Source: Seriola aureovittata (Eukaryota; Chordata; Actinopteri; Carangiformes; Carangidae). Taken from it: a DNA stretch of 64,000 bases. The position numbers were made by a program, and so were the translations under genes. The stretch covers positions 3,081,835 through 3,145,834 of the forward strand of contig NC_079386.1 in the NCBI RefSeq assembly GCF_021018895.1, in the 5' to 3' direction. Below are positions 47,528 through 58,865 of the stretch, one piece after another. The notes under the pieces are model-generated. The model saw only the letters and a program-made list of their open reading frames with translations, was not told the DNA's origin and searched no databases. The first letter of the stretch is position 1. Every line of letters begins with the position of its first letter.

Positions 47528-50500
47528 ATGAACGCAGAGGCAAAACATGAAGACAATGAGGTGAGGAATGACACAGAGAGGGAGACATTTGCAAATTTCT
47601 CCAATGAGAAGAACAATTCTTCCCTTATTGTTAATGGAAATGAAAAACAAGGTGTCTCAGCTGAAGTGGGTGCATCACATCCTGAAGAAGAAAACTCTGA
47701 GGATACGAAAACTACTGAGGAGCCCCCTGTTGAAGCCCCTGAGCCAGAGGAGAACAGTGGAGAACAGCTCTCTGTTGTTGACATCACCACAAGCAAAAAC
47801 TTGGATGTGCAGATTAATGAGGTCAATGATCAGCTAATGTCCCATGAGGAGAGTGTTGTTTTTGAAATCAACAGCAATGATGACGATGGACCTCCCAGAC
47901 TGCATCTTGAGACCCCGGAGAGAGAGAGGACTTCCAGTCCTGCACAGGAGGAAGAGGAAAAGGAGGCTGAGGAAGAGGAGTTCACGGCTGCTTCAGCAGA
48001 AAATGAAGACATCATCTATGAGGACTGCATGCAGGTCCTCCATGAGCTGTGTGAGGAGAGAGACAAAGCCAGTCGGCACAGCAGCCAGCTGCAGATGAAG
48101 CTGGCAGAGTATCTGAGCAAGAAGAGCGGGGACGACACACAGCTGGAGTGGGAGATGCTGGTTACAGAGCAGCTGCAGGAGTATGAAAAGTACATGAACA
48201 TCCTGACTGACATGAAGCACCGGCTCACCACCGACTCTGAGGCAGCCCAGCAGCAGGCAGAGGAGCTGAAGTTACAGTCCCAAGAGAAGGTGGACAAGGT
48301 AGGTGATTTTGTCACAGCCTGAGCAGGTTTTCTGCATTGTTCTAAAGATTTGCTGACACTAATTTCAGAGTATTTAAGAACAGAAGAACCCTGCCTCACA
48401 ATCTGAGGATGAACTGAGGTTCTCACAGCTACATACATATCTTAATCTAACCAATTAAAACCAAACTTAAAATAAGAATAAACACTTGAACATTAGTGTG
48501 ATAAGACTGTTCTAAAATTACCTTCTTTATTTGACATCTACTCTGATCTGTTAGTTCTGTGAGGACCATGTCCCAACTGCTATCATGGGGGTGGGGTTTA
48601 TGACTTATACTGCAGCCAGCCACCAGGGGGCGATCAAGATGTTTTGACTTCACTTTTAGGGAGCTTTGATGTTCTCCAGCTTTATGTACACTCATTGGTT
48701 CATACCATGGCCCAACATTCCCGCCTTAAACAGGTTGTATAAAAGAGGCTTCTGACTATACTTCCTGTGGGATGTTGCATTATGTATACCAGGTTTTGTC
48801 AAGGAAGAAGAATGAGTGGAATGAAAAAGATGATTATCTGTGGTTCTGCTGCATCGATTTTGATCCCTTTTTAAAAGGTTCTATAAATGATCGTCACTGC
48901 CACTAGATGTCACACCAAACCACCAGCATCTCAGACCAAAACAAATATTTCCCTGGCGACACCTTTCGCCTCTCTTCAGCCATGACTCCCTGCTCACTTT
49001 TTTTTTCAGCAAGGTTTTTGAAGCACAGTGAAAGCGAACACTAAACACACAACAAATGAATTAAGTTACTCTGTGAACACGAGAGCCAACAAAAAAAAAA
49101 TCAACAACAGCAACCGCCATTAACCCACGCTAGCATTGCTATTATATGCTCCATGGTGAATGATTGCATTAAGCCAACTAACAATTTGCTGAACAAATTC
49201 ATGATATTAGTTACAGCAAAGTAAGCTAACCTAGTTATCATGCCTACTCTAGTCCGTCATGAATGAGAACATGACATGTAACATTATGTGTTACTTGCGC
49301 ATCAAGCAGAAGAAAAGCCAGCTCCGAATGAAGCTGGAGCCCTTAAGCAGTTCGTAGGGTTCTCCATCTTGGAAAAGCCAGACCAGTACTGGCTCTGGTC
49401 CACGGTCAGACTGGGAGAGAAATTTAACCTTGAACCTATCTGCTGGGACTTGTCCGCACAAATGACAGACATACACATAGAGAGGGCCAGTAAAGACACT
49501 GAGGGAGCTGGTAAAAACTTTACAGATGTTTTGACGGTCGATCGGCCCACCAGGATTTGAGCAGGTAGTCCCCTTGGCCAGTCCGCCTGTGCTCTGGTCT
49601 CATCTCTTTCTTTGTCAGAGGCGTTTTTAGCCAAATTATGGAAGGTCACTCACCTGAACACTGCGTACTGTACTGTGCCATCTTATATGTGGGCAGTCCA
49701 TGTGTGTTTATAAACAGGGCCAATGGTTTAATAGGGATGAACTCGCATGCACATGCACCAACACGCATGTGCTGCCGGACCAGATAATAAAACAAAGAAA
49801 AAAGATGCTCCAATTACAACACACACAGAGAGGGGGTGAGACTTCATTCCCTGCTCAGGACACCATTATTCCACTCCATCTTTACATAGAAAATACTTGT
49901 TTTGCTGCTATATTATTTATCATTATTGATATTAAAATCTCATACAACCTTTAAAACTGTACATCAAGAGTCCAACAATGTTATAGGCATTATAGGTGTG
50001 GAGTATTCCTTTAAGTTTTGAAAACAGGATTTCAGGGGCTTTAAATTGTCCCCTATCTCTGCAGGAAAAAGGAGGACAAGGGGTCTACACATGCTGCTAC
50101 GCAGTGAGCTGGATGAATGTGACATGCATACTGAACTGTGCAGACGCTACTCTCTGCACTGTGTGAACAGGAATGCATTAGAAACAAAGAAAATTTGCAA
50201 TATACAACTTGAGATACTGTTTAAAAAATTTAAACCTTGTGTCATTTTTGGGAATTAAAAATGACAACACATAGCAGCTATGTCACAATTGACTGTGAAT
50301 TCTAGACCCAAAAGCAGGTTTGAAACAGGATTTAATAGGGACTGAGTGAGAGAGAGGGAGAGCGTTTAACTAGGGCTGGAGCACAGGGAGCCACAGGAGG
50401 GGGGAGAAGCAACATAAGCTAGGTGATGAAGAATATGGGGAAGGAATGGAGGATGGAGGTCTAGCGGCGTGGAGGAGCTGATCCTGGGCTCGAGAGGGAA

Positions 50501-51908
50501 GTGGGATGATGAGGAGAACCGGAATCCAAGTGCAGACAGAGGCTGGTTGGTGTATGAAGAGTGGAGGGTGATGCAGGTGTATGAAGAGTGGAGGGTGATA
50601 CAGGCAGTGGCTTAGGTGGAGGAGGGGGTGGGATGTAGCTCTGGAGTCCTGGGACACAGAGCTAAAATAGATGTAAGCAAAAAGTGAAAAACACATGAAA
50701 ACATGAAAAACACTCTTGAAAATGTTTTTTTTTTTTAAAAACAAGTTGGCTAATAGCTTGCTACCACTGTGGTCGCTGAACAATCAGGCAATGAGTAGAA
50801 AAAGACAGTATTTGTATTGTGGTTGATGAAGTAATGGCATGCAGCAGGTGAGGTGCTCTCCAGAGCCAGGTAGGGGAAACTATGCCCACAGCACCACACA
50901 GGGGGTGGAGACACAGGGAAACACAGGGATGGAGCTGGCTCACAGGTGAACCATAAGAAAGGACTCTTAAAGACATGGCTCGGTGTAAGCATTGTCATAT
51001 GTCTGCACATCTTTTTATCCAAAATATAGTAAAGCAGCCAAAACAGTGGAGCACTACAAGCGCCCAGTAAGGGTTACTTGTGTGTGTTATGGTGTAGTGA
51101 TCAGTGGTCAGAACTGTCTTATCCTCGTCCTCAGGTGGAAAATGAATGGCAAGAGTTTGTGGCACTGAAGCGGCACATAGCTATGACAGTGCTAAGCCGA
51201 TGCCTGGGTAAACAAGCGTCTCAGGCCAAAGTGGAGTCAACCCTGGCGGCGGAGCAGCGTCGGCAGGACGAGCTGATCAAGCTGCGGCTCAAGCACATCA
51301 AGTTGAAGATGAAGATTGGCAGGCTGGAAGCAGAGCTCAGAGATGAGGAAGAACACGGCAGGGACCCCCTCCAGGTCCAGTTTGAACAGCTGCAGGCTGC
51401 GAGGCGGGAGCAGAGAAAACAGGCGGAAAAGCAAAGCGAGGAGTCATTAAAGCTGCAGAACAAGATCAGCAGCAGCTTGGAGGTAAGAAGAATCAACAGG
51501 TACAGATTGTGCCCAAGTCATTTCTTCTTCGTGAAATATGATTTCCAGTTACTAGGTAACTGTTTTTTTCTGCTGTGTCAGGTCTTGTCAAACATAAAGG
51601 AGAAGCTGTTCTGGAACCAGATGGAGGTTCAGTCCAAGCGAGAGCAACTGGCCCAGGTGGAGGCCATGGTGGCCAGGAAGAGACACCTCCTGACCAGGAC
51701 CAAGCAGGCACGCAACAACCTGCAGAGGGACAACCTGAGGCTAAAGGAGTGTCGGGGATTGCTGGGGAACAGGGTTCTGCTGCGGGACTTTGAGAACACT
51801 GTGGATGCCTCTGACCACTTGGAGGAACAACTGGAGAACCTGAAGTGCCGGCAAGCTGAAATCGCCTTCAGCTGTGGCAGATGGAAGAAGAAGCTGGAGA
51901 CAACTTAA
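47528..51908 (+). CDS. ccdc96: Coiled-coil domain containing 96, axonemal protein (3 exons)
   Basis: CCDC96 (CFAP184) pairs with CCDC113 in the ciliary axoneme and helps link radial-spoke and nexin-dynein regulatory structures (family knowledge). Exons are 47528-48298, 51135-51482 and 51582-51908, all in phase 0, giving 257+116+108 = 481 residues (human about 555). Residues 1-157 are acidic and low complexity. From about 158 the protein is almost entirely coiled coil: EDIIYEDCMQVLHELCEERD, then VENEWQEFVALKRHIA in exon 2 and VLSNIKEKLFWNQMEVQS in exon 3, the CCDC113/96 signature region. The second intron is only 99 nt and stop-free in frame. Promoter is shared with tada2b and carries an X-box. 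Poly(A) signals AATAAA lie at 52262-52267 and 52368-52373. Confidence 0.93.
48555..48705 (+). repeat. Interspersed repeat in ccdc96 intron 1
   Basis: The order GTTTATGACTTATACTGCAG, CCAGCCACCAGGGGGCGATC, TTGACTTCACTTTTAGGGAG and CAGCTTTATGTACA matches a short, very common teleost repeat remembered to end near TATATACAGTC. Class unknown. Confidence 0.5.
50280..50660. repeat. Possible interspersed repeat end in ccdc96 intron 1
   Basis: AGACCCAAAAGCAGG, AAACAGGATTTAATAGGGA and GAGCACAGGGAGCCACAGG recall the start of the repeat type seen at 34202-34665. It contains a 20-bp direct duplication: GTATGAAGAGTGGAGGGTGA occurs near 50552 and 50579. Confidence 0.35.
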
Positions 51909-53361
51909 CGAATGAATGAATTAACATCCTAAGGTGAAAAAAGACAATACCGACCTGAGAAAAGGGCCAACAGGAACGAAAATGAGTATCAGGCCTTAAT
52001 ATTTGTAGTTTTTTCCGGTGTAGTGTGTCATTGTAGAAAATGACCAATTCTGTGTTTAGGGCACTTCAAAGACAAGACGTGACGCTTTGAGCGCCATAGT
52101 CCGGCTCAACAACCAGGAGCATGACCACCAATCACAGCGACCATTTCAAAAAACATACACATCATGTATTCTGATCCTGGCATTGCTGTAAAATGTATTA
52201 TGTTGAAATTATTGTTAAAGCCTATAAAATCATGATTTATGATTCACAAGGGTAGAAATTAAATAAAAAATGAGGGTCAATATTTGATCAATTTGTGCAA
52301 ATTTTCTGTCTTTTTTTAGTGTTGTGCAACAGTGGATATTCACTGCTTTGGGTATTTACTACACGGCAATAAAAATAAAAACTGGGCTAGCTAACAACCC
52401 AACTTCAACCATCCACTTGTATGGGACAACAATTGCCATCTAGTTAGCTTGCACTCGCTATTCTTTTATAACTGTAAGCGGAGCCATAGACATGTTTTCA
52501 TAGATATCACCATGTTATCTTTCAGAGAAGCGACACCAGCGAGCTACATTGTTAAATTATTTGGACAACTTTGACTTCTAGATTAGCGAAGTGCCTCAGT
52601 CTGTTGTGAGCCTTGCCACAGGATGGATGATGACCTGACAGCACTGTCATTTGTATAATGAAGCAGAAATGCATAAAGAAATGAAAAAAGAAAATACAGA
52701 AATAAGGGGGAAATAAATTAAATATATTGATAGTTTAATAAATAAAATAGATAAATGAATAATAAGCAAATAAATAAAATGTAAATTTAAATGGGAAAGT
52801 AAATAGTAAATATTTACTTTTGATGTTGACAGTTTCAGACCTTGGTTTTTTTAGTTTTGAATCTAATTATTTCAATGATCTAGCTCATGCTATTTATTCA
52901 CCACAACAGGAAAAGATTATACATATTTTATAAATATGTCATATTTCCAGAATTATTATTATTATTATTTTATTTTAGCGTTCTCTTGAACCAACATTTT
53001 TATTTTTTCTATTTTCTGATATTTTAGAACCAACTCGAGACAGACAGATCGTTTTATATCTTAGAAGTAACTGACACAAGACAACACAGAGCCCTGACAC
53101 CACTGAATGTATTTGCATGATGTTTATTCTGTGTGATATTGTAGATAATACAAAGCATCCGAAAGGCAGAACACACAAAGGATCCGTTGCACCAATTCAG
53201 GCTCAAACTGATTCCATTTGAAAGCAAAATCTTCAATTACTACTTGCACATGAACACTAAAATCATTCCTATATTGTAGCAAACATGTCAAACCTTTCGC
53301 AAAATTTGACTTGATAAAACAACAAACACAGTGGTCACGTTCTCCAGACTCTCAGGTCGGT
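51909..53361. other. Region between ccdc96 and the chemokine gene
   Basis: The first ~470 bases are the ccdc96 3' UTR. The rest is AT-rich with AAATAAATA runs (52680-52800) and no gene. On the minus strand an AATAAA (plus TTTATT at 53123-53128) lies about 235 bases after the chemokine stop and probably ends that transcript. Confidence 0.5.
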
Positions 53362-53508
53362 TTAAAAGGTGTTTTCATCCACATTTTTCATGATGCCCTG
53401 AACCCAGGAGAGACTTGGATCCACGCAGATGCGACGAGACTTTTGTGTCACAAAACTGAAAGAAAGAGGATGAATATGTTATTATCATTTTGATGACTTA
53501 CAGTATTT

Positions 53509-53558
<50 letters not shown>

Positions 53559-54186
53559 GCTTAACAAAGAGTTTAAAAAATAAGTAAATAAGACAACATA
53601 TTTTCTGGATGAAGTAATTACAGACAGAAATAGCAAAGTAGTATAGTACAGTGACTCTGTAGGATGTCAATCGCACATTAAAACAGTAGAATATAGACAC
53701 CAAAATTAGGATTTATTATGATAAATTAAATGTGTATATCAACAGAAAATGAACATTTAGGCTTTGTAGTGTGCAGGATGTGCAAAATATGCATGTCCAT
53801 GAAGTGTAACTCAATATGTAAATTCATGTATTAAAAGTCACTCTTACACTTATTTAGGTCATTGTGTTAAAACGTCTTCATAATGAAGAAAACTTACACG
53901 ACTCCAGTCTTCGGGCAACGGAAATCAGTCACGTCATATGAAATGATGAGGTTCTTCTTCACTCGTCTCGGGTAGAAAGTGAAGCAGCAGTTGTCAGGAC
54001 CGATGGCAGCTGAAGGAAACAAAGTCAAACACTGTAGTATCAGGGAGAAGTAGCACCTCTAGCACAGAATATATGTAAAATAAAAATAAATAAATCCAAA
54101 TGTAAGGAGTCCTTACCGTTGCAGGCCACCAAGGAGACAAGTGTAGCTCCCAGCATGCAGAGCAGAAGGATGTGGAAGGTCCTCAT
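53362..54186 (-). CDS. CC chemokine (3 exons)
   Basis: A secreted chemoattractant acting on leukocyte G-protein-coupled receptors. Exons on the minus strand are 54117-54186, 53898-54009 and 53362-53455, with phases +1 and +2 as in CC chemokines generally, giving 91 residues. Residues 1-22 are a signal peptide (MRTFHILLLCMLGATLVSLV). The adjacent cysteines are C31-C32, followed by C55 and C71, the standard four-cysteine pattern. FTFYPRRVKK follows the CC pair, and ICVDPSLSWVQGIMKNVDE forms the C-terminal strand and helix. Length and intron phases are normal. It resembles fish inflammatory (MIP-like) CC chemokines; I cannot assign an orthologue. It sits between ccdc96 and tbc1d14, where the human locus has no chemokine as far as I recall. 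Confidence 0.92.
53512..53556. repeat. (TA)n microsatellite in chemokine intron 2
   Basis: Perfect AT run of about 22 units, starting about 57 bases inside the intron from exon 3. Confidence 0.95.
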
Positions 54187-54415
54187 GATGACTTGATATT
54201 CTTCCAGAGATGACGGATATTAACACGACCGCTCTTTAACTGCAGTAAAGGGCTTCTAAAAGAAACGTGGTGTGGTGGTACATTTATCAAGATCAACCTT
54301 TTTTTTTTCTTTTTTTTTTTTTTTTAAAAGGTGTTGGTCGGTTGTGGTGTCAAACTCTTTCCTCTATACTCGGTTTTGCAGATGCAGAGGAAATCGAGTT
54401 GTGGTTAGCTCAAAG

Positions 54416-54417
<2 letters not shown>

Positions 54418-54454
<37 letters not shown>

Positions 54455-54465
54455 TATATTATATA

Positions 54466-54547
<82 letters not shown>
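54418..54547. repeat. Compound (CA)n(TA)n(GA)n microsatellite
   Basis: Three consecutive dinucleotide runs: CA (54418-54447), TA-rich (54448-54501) and GA (54502-54547). It lies 230 bp upstream of the chemokine start codon. A T-rich tract (54299-54325) lies between them. Confidence 0.95.
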
Positions 54548-54577
54548 TTATACAATTCTCTGAACTCTACAGGAGGG

Positions 54578-55020
54578 ATGAACACCATCTCACACAGGTG
54601 TTCCATTGTGTTGAGATCTGGTCAGTGTGAAGATCTGACATCAGGACTTAGTTCATGCACCTTTGGCAGCAATTACAGGCTCAGGTCTTCTCGGGTAGGA
54701 CGAGACGAGCTTTGCTGGATTTGCAGATCCTTATCAGGCTGTCGGGTTCAGACGGGGGCGTCGGTGGACAGACATTTTCAGACCTCTCATTCAGCTTCCA
54801 CGTCTATCTGTCCATGTCCAAAAACCACCCCCACAGCCTGATGCTGCCTCCGCCATGCTTCACCGTCGGGATGGTGCAGGTGATGAGTGGCGCCTGGTTT
54901 CCTCCAGACATGACGCCTTAGAACTGAGGCCAAACAGTTCAATCTTGTTTCTCACAGTCTGAGAGTCCTTTAGGTCCGGGGCAGCCAGCTCTTCAGATCC
55001 AGACGTCCGATGACTAAAAT
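54578..55020 (-). pseudogene. Degenerate Tc1/mariner transposon, internally deleted
   Basis: Complement of 54815-54870 reads TIPTVKHGGGSIRLWGWF, the hallmark Tc1 transposase block around the second catalytic Asp region, preceded by MSGGNQAP in the same orientation. Left-hand sequence (CATGCACCTTTGGCAGCAAT, CGTCGGTGGACAGACATTTT) also matches remembered fish Tc1 elements but is joined to the transposase block with a missing stretch between. Frame breaks make it inactive. No terminal repeat was delimited. Confidence 0.7.
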
Positions 55021-55204
55021 CCTTCATCTGGTTCAATTATAGAGTTGAAAACGGATTTAAAATTCAGTTGTAAAAATGTTGCTTAAAACTGACTGAAAAC
55101 TTAGGGAAACATTTGGGATAGCACAACTCAACAAAACATTTAACACAGGTCTAGTCTTTTCTAGACATTTTAATGAGGAAAAGTTACATATGGCTGCTAA
55201 AAAT

Positions 55205-55812
55205 AAAGGACATGTCATTTTGTTGTCAGGTTGTCTGTCCGTCCCATACGTGTAGAGGCGATATCTCTGAAATCCCGTGAAGGAATTCCTTCAAATATGG
55301 CACACAAGGATGGACTGATTAGATTTTGGTGGACAAAGGTCAAAGGTCAATGTCATGATTACCTCACAAATCACAGTTTTGGCCTCTTGAATGCGATATC
55401 TTAAGACCACCGCGAGGGAATTTGTTTAGATTTGGCACAAACATTCACTTTTTACTTAAAGATGAACTGATTAGATTTTGCTGGTCAAATCAAGGTCACA
55501 GTAATCACACGTTCTTGTGAATGCAATACATGAGGAACACCCAGAGGGAATTTCGTTACCACTGATAACTCAAGAATTCATTCACTAGTTATGACACAAT
55601 TCAACTCAAATGTCTATAAAGGATAAAATGAGGCGATGACATTTTATATCCAGACGGTCAAAGGTCAACTTCACTGTGACATCATAATGCTCTGCAAAAA
55701 CACCTCTGCTTAAATGCTGTAACTCAGGAAGGAGAGACTGTGACTATATTTCCTGCAACCTGACTGGTTTGTGGAGGAAACAACCGTGAGGCGGCGATTC
55801 TAGTTTTTCCAT
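55205..55812 (+). repeat. Dispersed repeat carrying GGTCAAAGGTCA motifs (copy 2)
   Basis: Same family as 13966-14345: GTTGTCTGTCCGTCCCA, GGAATTCCTTCAAAT, TGGACTGATTAGATTTTGGT. Perfect DR1 AGGTCAAAGGTCA is at 55337-55349, and GGTCAAAGGTCA at 55656-55667. This copy continues further, to TTGTGGAGGAAACAACCGTG and GCGGCGATTCTAGTT near 55810, probably the family's 3' end. Confidence 0.75.
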
Positions 55813-55844
55813 GAAATGTGAGTGAAGACACACAGAACAGCTCC

Positions 55845-58800
55845 TGGTTAAATATGTACAGCTCTTTATTTTAATAAAACCATTGTTTATATACATTTCA
55901 AGTGAGATACAGTTGCATGGCGACCCTCTGTCGTCTCCATGTGTGTCTATCAGTCCTCTACAGTTACGGGTCTCTTGAGGAAAAGAGAAGACGATGCAAA
56001 ACAAACACAACCCAAGAAATTAAGACATCCAGAAAAATCAAAACCGATCATTACACAGAAGTATATTACACTTATTTCAAATTTAGTTTGATTGAATTTG
56101 GTTTTTTGACCTCTGTGGATCACACAGCGTCTGTTTTGTGATAAAAAGGGCAGGAAGCAGGTTAGTGTTAATCGAGCTGGGAGGGTCAATTCATACATTT
56201 AAAAACAGACAACCTGTTTGAATAACAAACTGATGATGTGAGGCACAACTCAAAGGCTTACATGTATGTGCAAAAAGCTTTATTGCAGTCCTGCGGTTCG
56301 TCACCACACTGGGGGAGTGGGAGGAGGGAGTGCATCGAGAAGAGTGATCAGAAAGCTGCTGCACGGTACAAATGTGAAACACACACACACACACACACTC
56401 AGACACAGACCGTCTAAAGATGATGATGAGTTACAAATGAAAATCACTTCCTGTTTTCAAACCCAGAGCCTGTCTCATACTTCAGCTGTGGTCCAAGTAC
56501 AGTCTCTCATAGGTGATGTCTCAATATTACAGGGGCTCAAATGTATAAACTCCATCACGCACAGAATGAGCAGCACAACACACCAGATGAAGCAGCTTCA
56601 CAACCAAAAACAGGACAGTTAAACTTTGGAAAGAAAACCCTGACGACAGAACTCTTCTCTTCAGACGTCAACAACCAATCACATTTCTACGTTTATTTCA
56701 ATTGACGAACAGATCTGTGCAAAACAGACTTTGAAAGAAATAAACATCACATGAAAGATATATATTAACTCGCATTCCAATAGCAAGATGTTATTTCACT
56801 TTTTTTTAAAAAAAATATGATTATCAAGTAATGCTTAGCACTTGCTAGCCGGCTGTTCGCTCATCAAAACAACGCATGGAAAGTAACTTTTATGTTCGAT
56901 AGTTACGTAATGACTTGGCGACTGGACGACACTTTAACCACGGTGTGAAAGTCGGGGAACCGACGCACCGACAACCTCAAACAGCCACAAAGCCAGAGAG
57001 GTGACAAGTTAAAGCCCAGGTGAGAACCGGTACGCACGTATTCCCTGCATGACAGGATGTTCAGAATGAACAACATAAACCTTTTTATATTGTCTCCGCA
57101 CCCGTTCTTGCTTTTGCTTGGACTGGTGGTTGTTCAGGTTTCTTTTTTTTTTAAACAGGCAAACAAAGAGTGATGGGAAATTAGGTGTAATTCATGCTGC
57201 TGAAGGCTGGACATGCTACAGTCACACTTCCTGAAGATATTCTTTCTGACTTTTATAGCAAATAAAACATCCACAAATCTGCTTACACCTCACGAACTCG
57301 CCTGAGAACCCTCTTGTTGTTCATGTTTTCCTTCAGTATTGTAATAACCCAGTAATGGCTGTCTGTACATACATGTACTGGTACACTGTAAATGTCTTGA
57401 TAGCGAATTCAGCTTTTATTAGTGCTAATTTGTCAATATGTATATGTCAATATGTCCTGAATCCAGGTTTGTCTGTGTGTGAGCACAGAACAAAGCAATG
57501 CTTCAGAACGTTGGTTGTGTGCGTCATTCGACATCAATGCTACATGTCCAGCCGACGGCAGACTGTTGAAACTGCTCCAGCTTTCTGCTGCCATCTCCAT
57601 GGCAACAAGATGTTGGGGAAGATGTTCTCTTTTTGCCCAGATGCGATCCAGATGCCTCACAACCTCGTACGTTTGGTTAAAATCAAGTATACACGCGATC
57701 TGAAAACAAGTTCGGGCGAGGAGACGACCCTAAATGTCACTGGAACAAGTTTTATTTATGTCCCGTCATCCTTTTGATAAATATTAAATAAACGCACAAA
57801 AGACATCAACACTCACATCAAGACATTAGGAATCAAAACACTCACAAGCTGAAATGTACCTCAAACATATTAAGGGCAGGGGGACGTCCATGTTTGACAC
57901 TGTATGTCATGTGTCGAGCAGTAACACGTTATCTCATTATTTACTCTTCATAAATACACTGTAAAACTCATTTTACAGGCAGCTTATCACCTCTTTTTAG
58001 GGGGTTGAAACATTTCATCATATGTAACAGCGTGGTGCTTTCAAAGACACCAAACTTGTCTTCAAGGATTTGAACTCACTAAACTCGTGTTTGACTTCAT
58101 AGAAAGGTTCAGGAAACAAATGTGCCTCGGCTGGAAAATGAAAAGCACACAGACGAAATCAAACTCATATTAGGACACAAAGGAATGACTCAAGTTTTGA
58201 GAGAGAAAAAAAAAAAGAAAAGGTGCAAAAGGAGAGAGAATGACAGGATTCAACATCGTCACTCACAGATCTGATTCTGGAGATGTTTAACCTTTGCTTT
58301 CCCTGCCTATTATTTCTTTTTAAAGATCGAGGAGTCGACTGTTGTCTCTGTCATCAAAATTTTAAGATAAGTTTGAAAAACAAAAAGAAAAAAGAAAAGA
58401 CAGCTGGAACTGTAGCCAGAGAGAATAAAAAACTGAGCAGAGGATTTGAGGAGTAACTGGTATCTCTGGTCTCCCCTGATCTGTGGAGACCAGAAACCGT
58501 CTGCTCGGTGCATGTATGTGGGCTTGTGTGATACATTCTTTAGCCTCTGCCAGCTACAGTTTCCAATCCACTGCTGGGCCTCTGAGCAGAGGAGGGGTGG
58601 TGGGGGTTAAATAAGGCCTCATATTCCTTTTCACACCCCTGCCTCTTCACTGACAGACCCCCTCCAGGGTCCCGATTCTAGTCAGAGCAGTGACACTGAA
58701 CTGGAGAAGAGGTCTATCATAGCAGCTACAACCAGACATGTCCCCAGGTGGAACACAGGTCTCTTTCATGTCCATCCAGCGTGGTGAGCCTCCAGGTTTT

Positions 58801-58865
58801 TCCCCAAAGGCTGGAGGGGAGCTGGTCCGGTCTGTTAGTGTGTGAAGGTTTCCTCTGATCTCAGC
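55845..58865 (-). other. tbc1d14: Probable tbc1d14 3' UTR with two poly(A) signals
   Basis: Minus-strand AATAAA hexamers occur at 56279-56284 (within CTGCAATAAAGC) and 55865-55870, giving UTRs of about 2.6 or 3.0 kb. Either is plausible for this gene family. No coding exon recognised; the 140-codon plus-strand frame at 57355-57777 is considered chance. Confidence 0.45.

Noticed and set aside
57355..57777. 140-codon plus-strand frame
   Set aside because: It lies antisense in the presumed tbc1d14 3' UTR and resembles no family.
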